This document shows, piece by piece, positions 56,965 through 64,000 of a DNA stretch of 64,000 nt. The DNA is from Eubacterium sp. GTDB lineage: Bacteria; Bacillota; Clostridia; Lachnospirales; Lachnospiraceae. The notes under the pieces are model-generated. The model ran no database searches. It was given only the letters and a program-made list of their open reading frames with translations, and was not told where the DNA came from. Location: NCBI GenBank assembly GCA_021769425.1, contig JAETSX010000012.1, forward strand, positions 1-64,000, given 5' to 3'. The position numbers and the translations under genes were made by a program. Every line of letters begins with the position of its first letter. Within the stretch, counting starts at the first letter, position 1.

Positions 56965-57660
56965 ATGAAAAGTATTCTGGTTTGTGATGATGACAGGGAA
57001 ATTGTGGACGCAATTGAGATTTATCTGCAGCAGGAGGGCTATCGCATATTAAAAGCCTACGATGGGGAACAGGCATTGCAGGTTCTGAAAGAAAATGAAG
57101 TGCACCTTCTGATTATTGATGTGATGATGCCCAAGTTAGACGGTATCCGCGCCACATTGAAGATCCGGGAAGAAAGCAGCATTCCCATAATCATTTTGTC
57201 CGCCAAATCCGAGGATGCGGACAAGATTCTGGGGCTGAATATCGGGGCGGACGATTATGTGACAAAGCCGTTCAATCCGCTGGAACTGGTGGCAAGGGTT
57301 AAGTCCCAGCTTCGCCGCTACACCCAGCTTGGCAATGCGGCAGAAAGCAGCAAACGGGTGTATCAGGTGGGCGGATTGATAATCAATGATGATTTGAAAG
57401 AAGTCACAGTGGACGACGCTTTGGTCAAGCTTACGCCCATTGAGTACAATATTCTGCTGCTGCTGGTGAAAAATCAGGGAAAAGTTTTTTCTATTAACCA
57501 AATATATGAGAGTATATGGAACGAGGACGCCATCGGTGCGGACAATACAGTAGCCGTACATATCCGCCATATCAGGGAGAAAATAGAAATCAATCCCAAA
57601 GAGCCCAGGTATCTGAAAGTAGTCTGGGGCGTAGGCTATAAAATAGAAAAATCGAAATAA
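56965..57660 (+). CDS. OmpR-family response regulator (VanR-like)
   Basis: A 231-residue regulator with receiver (phospho-acceptor D52 in IIDVMMPKLDG, K100 in DYVTKPFNPLELV) and a C-terminal winged-helix DNA-binding domain (TPIEYNILLLLVKNQGKVFS). ATG 56965 after GAGGTG is chosen over GTG 56956. The sensor kinase follows by 26 bases. Typical of cell-envelope or antibiotic response systems; target unknown. Confidence 0.92.
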   Translation: MKSILVCDDDREIVDAIEIYLQQEGYRILKAYDGEQALQVLKENEVHLLIIDVMMPKLDGIRATLKIREESSIPIIILSAKSEDADKILGLNIGADDYVTKPFNPLELVARVKSQLRRYTQLGNAAESSKRVYQVGGLIINDDLKEVTVDDALVKLTPIEYNILLLLVKNQGKVFSINQIYESIWNEDAIGADNTVAVHIRHIREKIEINPKEPRYLKVVWGVGYKIEKSK

Positions 57661-57686
57661 TGTAAAGAAATGAAAGCGGTGGTAAA

Positions 57687-60482
57687 GTGGCGAAGACTCG
57701 ATATTCTGCCGGCCTGAAAATTATTGCAGTTGTGGCGCAGCTTGTGTTTTTCGTGGCACTGGTGCTGTCTGTGATTATGCTGGCTGTGCTGTTTCAAAAA
57801 GATATCCTGGATTTTGGGGATTTGAAAAATACATCCTTCGAATCTTCCAGTTATTTCTCTTCAAAATTCCAGAGTTCGGTTGAGGAAATTTTAAATTTTA
57901 TTGATTTAAGGAAAAAATTTGAAACGGACGGAAGCTATGATACGGAAAAAGAAGTGGCGATCTGGAGTTATTACAATCATCAGGAAATCACCGGCCGGCC
58001 GGGAAAAAACAAGGATGAAAACCGCCTGCGGTATTATCTGGGAGATTTGTCCGAGTGGTCGCGGGATTACCAGAAGGCGTCTTATGATTTTGCGTCAGAG
58101 TATACCATAGACCAGGGAATCCACTTAAAGCAGAATGTGTACAAGGACGGCATTTCTATTTTGAGCGGGGAAAAGACAATATCTTCCCTGGAAGAAATGA
58201 CCACAGAGCTGCAGGAAATTATCGTACAGAATGTAGAGCACTATTACGGCGGTTCTTACAGCATTGTGGGAATCCAGGAGGGAGAAGGATATTCAGAGGC
58301 AACCGTCAGTTCGGAACAGGAGCTTTCGGAAGAACCCGCCGCAGATTCCGCTGAAGTAACGTCAGAAGAAGACATAAGTGCAGAGGATTCACAGGAAACA
58401 GATTCTGCAGAGGAAGATGACGAAGCGGAAGAAGAAAAACTGGAACAAATTATCCGAAAAGTCCGAAACGGCAAATTATATGATTTAGACGCAGAGGAAC
58501 TGATTCTTCTATTGAAAAGTATGGATATGATCAACATGAACATTGTTGCGAATTATGAATTCATAGAGGAAGATTATCTGCCGGTAGGAGGCAGGGGAAT
58601 CTGGGAAAGCTTCATGAAAGGCGAGTGTTCCATGAACCGGATGTGCAATGCGTATGCTGCGCTGGAATATACGCTTACGAATATCGGCGGGGAAATCAAT
58701 CAGTATAAAAGGTGTCTGAATCTGTATAATCTCTCGGAAGGCGGAACAAATATTTCCTATTGGATCAGCCGGGGAAGCGAAGACACTATCTATACCAATA
58801 TCAGGGAGCCGCTGAATATGGGGTTTGCCGAATTTGGGGCAGAAAAAGGAAAATATGTGTACTATCGGGAAAATGACATTCGGCTGGAGACAAATGTCAA
58901 AGGGATGGAGGATGTTTTTTACAGTTCCCTGGAACCAAAATACGGAGGAAAGGGAAATGTGCTTTTCGTCTGTGTCGATACATCATATCCTAACGAAGAT
59001 GGGTTTAAAAAGGCAAAAGAAGAGTTTACCGGGATGCGGCCCTGGATTTTTATCAGTTTAATGGGAACGGTAATCAGTATTTTGGTCTGTCTGGTCTGTC
59101 TGATTTATCTCAGTATGGCGGCAGGCAGAAGAGACGGAGACGAGAGAGTGTATCTGAATCTCTTTGATCGCCTTCCAACGGAGATTTTGTATGTTCTGGT
59201 AGTTCTGGCAGGAATTTTTTGTTTTTTGCTGTTTGGGTGGATTTTTTATCAGTTCAGCAGCGAAGAACTGGCAGGCCTTATGGTGGTGTCCGGAATTGTT
59301 TCTTTTTTCAGCGCGGCGGTTTTTTTGATTTTTTATCTCAGCTTTGTACGGCGGATTCGTGCTGGAATTTTGTGGAAGCGGAGTATGCTTCGATGGTTTG
59401 TGCGGGGGATCGGACTGCTGTTTATTACCAGAAAATCCTCATCCAAAATGCTGATTTTGTTCGGAATCCATTTGCTGATCTGCTTTGGGCTTTTGTCCGA
59501 GCTGTTGGGTAATCTTTATGATGAAAACGTTACGATACTGATTACAGCGGCGTTTATACTGCTTTCCTGCGTGGAAGCGGTGCTGATTATCCGGGAAGGC
59601 GTTCAGCGCAATAAAGTCATTGAGGGCATCCGCAGGATTTCCGGAGGAGATTTGGAATATAAAATTGCCCCGGAGGAATTAAGCGGTGATAATAAATGTG
59701 TGGCAGAGGCGGTGAACACCATCGGAGACGGCCTGTTTCATGCAGTGGATGACAGTGTGAGGAATGAACATCTGAAGACGGATTTGATTACCAATGTTTC
59801 CCATGACATTAAGACGCCGCTGACTTCCATTATCAATTATGTGGATTTGCTGAAAAGAGAGGATTTGCAGAATGAGCGGGTGCAGGGGTACATTGCGGTG
59901 CTGGACAGCAAATCCCAGAGGTTAAAACAGCTGACGGAAGATCTGGTGGAGGCGTCTAAGGTCAGTTCAGGAAATATCAAGCTGGAAATGGAACGGATTA
60001 ATCTGGTGGAACTGGTGCACCAGACGGAGGGAGAGTTTGACGAGAGATTTGAGGCCAGAAACCTTACAGTGGTCAATAAGCTGCCCCGGGATGCGGTGGT
60101 TATTCTGGCAGACGGCAGGCGGATTTGGCGGGTATTGGAAAATGTTTACAGCAATGTGGCGAAATACGCCATGGAATATACCCGCGTCTATGTGGACATG
60201 GAAGCAGACGGGAACCAGGTCAGGTTTTCCATTAAAAATATTTCTGAAAACCCTCTGAATATACAGGCGGAAGAACTGACAGAGCGGTTTATCCGGGGAG
60301 ACATTTCCAGGAGCACAGAAGGCAGCGGCCTTGGGCTTTCCATTGCCAAAAGCCTTACTGCCCTGATGAATGGGACCTTTGAAATTTATCTGGACGGAGA
60401 TCTGTTTAAGGTCACAATCTGTTTCCCTCAGGAGCCGGAACTATATAAACTGTCGGGCGCATCCAACAGCGAAGGTATCTGA
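57687..60482 (+). CDS. Large sensor histidine kinase
   Basis: A 931-residue kinase, partner of the upstream regulator. One N-terminal membrane segment, an outer domain of ~420 residues with a very acidic stretch (SAEVTSEEDISAEDSQETDS), five or more further membrane segments (~450-640), HAMP-like linker, phospho-acceptor H706 (NVSHDIKTPLTSI) and ATPase domain with N-box NVYSNVAKYAME and GSGLGLSIAKSL. GTG start. The large outer domain is unusual for VanS-like kinases and may bind a ligand. Confidence 0.9.
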   Translation: MAKTRYSAGLKIIAVVAQLVFFVALVLSVIMLAVLFQKDILDFGDLKNTSFESSSYFSSKFQSSVEEILNFIDLRKKFETDGSYDTEKEVAIWSYYNHQEITGRPGKNKDENRLRYYLGDLSEWSRDYQKASYDFASEYTIDQGIHLKQNVYKDGISILSGEKTISSLEEMTTELQEIIVQNVEHYYGGSYSIVGIQEGEGYSEATVSSEQELSEEPAADSAEVTSEEDISAEDSQETDSAEEDDEAEEEKLEQIIRKVRNGKLYDLDAEELILLLKSMDMINMNIVANYEFIEEDYLPVGGRGIWESFMKGECSMNRMCNAYAALEYTLTNIGGEINQYKRCLNLYNLSEGGTNISYWISRGSEDTIYTNIREPLNMGFAEFGAEKGKYVYYRENDIRLETNVKGMEDVFYSSLEPKYGGKGNVLFVCVDTSYPNEDGFKKAKEEFTGMRPWIFISLMGTVISILVCLVCLIYLSMAAGRRDGDERVYLNLFDRLPTEILYVLVVLAGIFCFLLFGWIFYQFSSEELAGLMVVSGIVSFFSAAVFLIFYLSFVRRIRAGILWKRSMLRWFVRGIGLLFITRKSSSKMLILFGIHLLICFGLLSELLGNLYDENVTILITAAFILLSCVEAVLIIREGVQRNKVIEGIRRISGGDLEYKIAPEELSGDNKCVAEAVNTIGDGLFHAVDDSVRNEHLKTDLITNVSHDIKTPLTSIINYVDLLKREDLQNERVQGYIAVLDSKSQRLKQLTEDLVEASKVSSGNIKLEMERINLVELVHQTEGEFDERFEARNLTVVNKLPRDAVVILADGRRIWRVLENVYSNVAKYAMEYTRVYVDMEADGNQVRFSIKNISENPLNIQAEELTERFIRGDISRSTEGSGLGLSIAKSLTALMNGTFEIYLDGDLFKVTICFPQEPELYKLSGASNSEGI

Positions 60483-60529
60483 CGTTTTGGTTTTGCGAAG
60501 AACTGGATCGGGAAAAAGGGAAATTTATA

Positions 60530-60558
60530 TTGCAGTAACGAACAAAAGGCTCTATAAT
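60530..60558 (+). promoter_or_regulatory. Promoter of the hybrid kinase gene
   Basis: TTGCAG, a 17-bp spacer and TATAAT. A hairpin AATGCGG / CCGCATT (60595-60617) lies in the leader just before the ribosome site. Confidence 0.7.
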
Positions 60559-60637
60559 AAGAGTATCTTTATTTTCAGGTAACAAACAGCGCAGAATGCG
60601 GTTTGAATTTCCGCATTTTGAGAGGAATGGTGGGATT

Positions 60638-62560
60638 ATGAGAAAAAAAAGCCAGTTAGAACGTGTGCTGGATAGTATTACAGGAATTTCTATTTTCGTT
60701 ACTGCTCAGGGAAGCCATGAGATACTGTATGTAAATGAGCGGGTGAAAAAGATTAAGCATTCCATTAAACCGGGAGATATCTGTGACGAGGTATGGAAAT
60801 GCGATCACAAACATTGTCCTGCCTGCAGCATGGAGGGAAAAGAGAGCCGTACCATTACCAGCTACGATATGCCCTTTGGAAAATTTGTGGATATCAGCGC
60901 TGCGGAGGTACTGTGGGAGGATAGGATTCCGGCCCATGTAGTGTCTGTCTGCAGCCATACGATAGAAAAAGTGGATCAGGGAACGGAACTGAGACGGATG
61001 CAGATGCAAGTTGCGCTCTCTCAGATATATACAATGGTAAATTCTGTTAACTTGACGAAAAACACATATTTTATAATGGAATATGCCGGTTTTGACAGTC
61101 ATTGTGCGCCGATTTCCGGTAAATTTGATGATTTGGTTGCCGCCGGTGCAATGAGTATGCATCCGGATTACAGGGAGACTTTTCTGGAAAAATTCAGCAG
61201 GAGCAGTCTGTTGGAATTGTATGCATCAGGAGAGAATTCCAGGTATATGACTCACAGGCAGATGGGGGACGACGGAAACTATCACTGGACAGACACCCAT
61301 GTGATCCGTGTTGAGAATCCCTACAATGATGATGTGATGCAGATTTCCCTGAGCCGGAATATTGATGAACGCAAGAAGATGGAAGAACAGATGAAGACAG
61401 CGCTGGAAGCTGCAAAGCGGGCAAACCGGGCCAAAACGGACTTTATATCCCGGATGTCCCACGATATCCGTACACCCATCAATGCCATTATGGGAATGTC
61501 AAATATTGCTTCCACGAATCTGAGAAATCCGGAAAAGGTGCGGGACTGTCTGGAGAAGGTGGGACTTTCAACACGTTTTCTGTTGTCTAAAATCAACGAT
61601 ATTCTGGATATGTCCAAATTGGAAAGCGGGAAGCTTGCAATTGCGGAAAAGAAATTCCATTTTCGGGAACTGATACAGGAACTGAAAGAAATGTTTGCTC
61701 TTCAGACAGAAGAAAAGCAGCAGAAGCTGGAGATTTTTGTGCATGAGAATGTGGCGGATGCCTATTTAGGAGATGCTCTGCGCCTGAATCAGATTCTTTT
61801 TAATCTTTTAAGCAATGCCATTTTATATACATTGGAAGGAGGGAATATTTCCCTGAAGGCGGAACAGATCTCGGGCAAGGGGGATGAGGTTCTGCTTAAA
61901 CTTACTGTTGCAGATAACGGGATTGGTATGAGTGAAGAATTCCAGAAAGTGCTGTTTGAACCCTTTGAGCAGGAGTGCGCCACGGAAGGACGGGTATTTG
62001 AAGGCAGCGGTCTGGGGCTTCCCATTACCAGAAGCCTGGTTCAGCTTATGGGCGGAACCATCCATTTTGAAAGCAAGCGGAAGAAGGGAACCACCTTTGT
62101 GGTGGAACTGCCCTTTAAACTGTTAGAAGAGGACAGGAAAAAAGAGGTTCAGGAAGAGGAATATGACTTCTCAGAAGTATTCCAGGGGCAGCGGGTGCTG
62201 GTAGTGGAAGACAATGAGATTAATCTGGAAATCGTCCAGACGTTTTTAGAGAGCTGGAATCTGGAAGTGGATGCAGCGGAGAACGGGTTGATTGCAGTGG
62301 AGAAGTTTAAAAATTCCCAGCCGGGATGGTATCAGCTGGTGTTGATGGACATCCGTATGCCTGTGATGGACGGGCTGACTGCGACCAGAGAAATACGTGC
62401 GCTGGATCGGGCGGATGCCGGGACTGTGCCCATTATGGCTCTGACGGCTAATGTGTCCCCGGGGGACAGCCAGCATGCCAAAAAGATTGGAATGAACGAA
62501 TATCTGACGAAACCGGTGGAGATGAAGCTTCTGCACCGGAAAATCAAAGAATTTATTTGA
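60638..62560 (+). CDS. Hybrid sensor kinase with C-terminal receiver
   Basis: A 640-residue soluble hybrid kinase: an N-terminal PAS-like domain with a Cys/His motif (CDHKHCPACSMEGK) that may hold a metal, a second PAS-like region (~125-250), phospho-acceptor H275 (RMSHDIRTPINAIMG), ATPase domain (NLLSNAILYT, GSGLGLPITRSL) and a receiver with D571 (LVLMDIRMPVMDG). No membrane segment, so it senses an internal signal. ATG 60638 has a GAGG site 14 bases upstream; an in-frame ATG lies 42 bases earlier. No output domain, so it must pass phosphate on. Confidence 0.88.
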   Translation: MRKKSQLERVLDSITGISIFVTAQGSHEILYVNERVKKIKHSIKPGDICDEVWKCDHKHCPACSMEGKESRTITSYDMPFGKFVDISAAEVLWEDRIPAHVVSVCSHTIEKVDQGTELRRMQMQVALSQIYTMVNSVNLTKNTYFIMEYAGFDSHCAPISGKFDDLVAAGAMSMHPDYRETFLEKFSRSSLLELYASGENSRYMTHRQMGDDGNYHWTDTHVIRVENPYNDDVMQISLSRNIDERKKMEEQMKTALEAAKRANRAKTDFISRMSHDIRTPINAIMGMSNIASTNLRNPEKVRDCLEKVGLSTRFLLSKINDILDMSKLESGKLAIAEKKFHFRELIQELKEMFALQTEEKQQKLEIFVHENVADAYLGDALRLNQILFNLLSNAILYTLEGGNISLKAEQISGKGDEVLLKLTVADNGIGMSEEFQKVLFEPFEQECATEGRVFEGSGLGLPITRSLVQLMGGTIHFESKRKKGTTFVVELPFKLLEEDRKKEVQEEEYDFSEVFQGQRVLVVEDNEINLEIVQTFLESWNLEVDAAENGLIAVEKFKNSQPGWYQLVLMDIRMPVMDGLTATREIRALDRADAGTVPIMALTANVSPGDSQHAKKIGMNEYLTKPVEMKLLHRKIKEFI

Positions 62561-62621
62561 CAAAAGGGTTAGAGTTGATGTTAGATAGGGTATGAATTGA
62601 TAGAAAACAGGAGGAAATCAC

Positions 62622-64000
62622 ATGATAACATTACACGACGGCGGTGTTTATCTGGTAAATGGAACGTCTTTGATTGAGGAAAACAGCCAGGCGGCTGCAG
62701 CGATACAGGCAGAGACAGGCATATCCGTCACCAGAGAACAGGCCGCCAGAAATACCATTGCCTATGGAATTCTGGCAGATCACAATACCTCAGGCAGCAT
62801 GGACAAACTGAAAATCAAGTTTGACAAGCTGACCTCCCATGATATTACTTTCGTAGGGATTATCCAGACAGCCAGGGCTTCCGGGCTGGAGAAATTCCCG
62901 GTTCCCTATGTGCTGACAAACTGCCACAATTCCCTCTGTGCGGTGGGCGGAACCATTAACGAAGACGATCATATGTTTGGACTTAGCTGTGCCAAAAAGT
63001 ACGGCGGCGTCTATGTGCCGCCTCATCAGGCAGTCATCCACCAGTATGCAAGAGAGATGCTGGCAGGCGGAGGCAGAATGATTCTGGGTTCCGACTCTCA
63101 TACCAGATACGGCGCATTAGGCACTATGGCAATGGGCGAAGGCGGGCCGGAATTGGTAAAACAGTTGTTAAATAAGACTTATGATATCAATATGCCCGGT
63201 GTCGTAGGAGTTTACATTACCGGGAAGCCCAGGCGGGGCGTAGGGCCCCAGGACGTGGCCCTTGCCATTATCGGCGCAGTGTTTGCAAATGGCTATGTCA
63301 ATAATAAAGTGATGGAGTTTGTCGGACCCGGCGTTTCCGGGTTAAGCGCGGATTTCAGAATCGGCGTGGACGTTATGACCACAGAGACCACCTGCCTGTC
63401 CTCTATCTGGCGGACAGACGAAGTTATCCGGGAGTTTTATGAGATTCACGGACGGACAGAGGATTATAAAGAACTGAATCCCGGACAGGTTGCATATTAT
63501 GACGGAATGATTGAAGTGGATTTGGATCAGGTGAAGCCGATGATTGCCATGCCGTTCCATCCCAGCAATACCTATACCATCGAAGAACTGAACCAGAACC
63601 TGATGGATATTCTGGATGACTGTGAGAAAAAGGCCCAGGTGAGCTTAGACGGCGCTGTGGAATTTTCTTTAAAAGATAAAGTTAAAAATGGAAAACTTTA
63701 TGTGGATCAGGGAATTATTGCAGGATGTGCCGGAGGCGGATTTGAGAATATCTGTGATGCGGCGGATATTTTAAAAGGCGGTAACATCGGCGCGGATGAA
63801 TTCACCCTGAGCGTATATCCGGCAAGTATGCCGATTTATATGGAACTGGTGAAAAACGGCGCGGCAGCTTCTCTGATGGCCGCAGGAGCAGTGCTGAAAA
63901 CCGCATTCTGCGGTCCCTGCTTCGGCGCTGGGGATACGCCGGGCAATAATGGATTTTCCATCCGTCATTCCACCAGAAACTTCCCCAACCGGGAGGGAAG
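62622..64000 (+). CDS. Aconitase-family hydratase (YbhJ-like), 3' end outside
   Basis: The first ~459 residues of a long aconitase-superfamily protein. It has [13 protein letters not shown] (resembling the active-site His region), the substrate region [20 protein letters not shown] and Fe-S ligands (IAGCAGG and CGPCFGAG). The [11 protein letters not shown] and TSGSMDK versions are those of the YbhJ-like hydratases rather than citrate-cycle aconitase; substrate unknown. GGAGG precedes ATG. The gene runs off the right edge. Confidence 0.85.
   Translation, partial: MITLHDGGVYLVNGTSLIEENSQAAAAIQAETGISVTREQAARNTIAYGILADHNTSGSMDKLKIKFDKLTSHDITFVGIIQTARASGLEKFPVPYVLTNCHNSLCAVGGTINEDDHMFGLSCAKKYGGVYVPPHQAVIHQYAREMLAGGGRMILGSDSHTRYGALGTMAMGEGGPELVKQLLNKTYDINMPGVVGVYITGKPRRGVGPQDVALAIIGAVFANGYVNNKVMEFVGPGVSGLSADFRIGVDVMTTETTCLSSIWRTDEVIREFYEIHGRTEDYKELNPGQVAYYDGMIEVDLDQVKPMIAMPFHPSNTYTIEELNQNLMDILDDCEKKAQVSLDGAVEFSLKDKVKNGKLYVDQGIIAGCAGGGFENICDAADILKGGNIGADEFTLSVYPASMPIYMELVKNGAAASLMAAGAVLKTAFCGPCFGAGDTPGNNGFSIRHSTRNFPNREG

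Overview
The window looks like a chromosomal piece of a Gram-positive anaerobe, most likely a gut Lachnospiraceae-type Firmicute. The reasons are strong AGGAGG ribosome binding sites, a MecA adaptor, the F-type ATP synthase order I-B-E-F-H-A-G-D-C, the [FeFe]-hydrogenase maturases HydE and HydG, LytTR/GHKL signalling, DUF3021 and DUF6033 proteins, and many intrinsic terminators. The exact genus cannot be fixed from this sequence alone. No rRNA, tRNA or CRISPR array was seen.

Region 1 (1-6.4 kb, minus strand) is a graveyard of accessory genes. It holds an AraC-type fragment, a TipAS-domain remnant with an in-frame stop, a DUF2268 HETNH protease gene split by repeats, two DUF3795 proteins, a YcxB-like gene with a nonsense codon, a 5'-truncated VOC protein, and an AbiE-type locus whose toxin is fused to the tail of a SLOG protein while antitoxin and palindromic operator remain. 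A tyrosine-recombinase scrap follows. This fits an eroded mobile island.

Region 2 (6.5-31 kb, plus strand) carries fucO, a DUF1858 protein, a 1.3-kb gene-free stretch, mecA, a membrane-anchored GH18 enzyme, and a LytTR/GHKL two-component pair whose receiver domain is split by a 13-residue minisatellite. Then come a DUF6033-type pair, an ABC exporter with LytTR-DUF3021 regulators, a large secreted transglutaminase-like protein, cwlD, a Uma2 nuclease, and tsaC - LMW phosphatase - upp - dCMP deaminase.

Region 3 (31.5-39.3 kb) is the full ATP synthase operon. Its c subunit has the Na+-binding residue set. A four-hairpin insert lies between atpB and atpE, and four 51-bp tandem repeats lie between atpE and atpF.

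Region 4 (39.6-64 kb) holds a secreted CAP-domain protein; a three-gene unit of a secreted Cys/His-rich EF-loop protein, an ECF-type sigma factor and an RsgI-like anti-sigma with a His-rich tail; bioB behind a BirA-like operator; and a 5'-truncated amidohydrolase abutting a repeat array. It continues with a DUF362 ferredoxin protein, a surface 5'-nucleotidase, hydE-hydG behind a structured leader, a shortened PH-domain protein, a coiled-coil protein, an OmpR/VanS-like two-component pair, a hybrid kinase and an aconitase-family hydratase that leaves the window.

Three themes run through the window. A ~78-bp structured repeat occurs at four loci in one orientation, twice at broken genes. Minisatellites are numerous, and those inside genes have units that are multiples of three. 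Several other palindromic repeat families (called B to E here) are scattered between genes. The most promising undescribed system is the sigma / anti-sigma / secreted Cys-His-rich protein unit at 42.6-44.6 kb.
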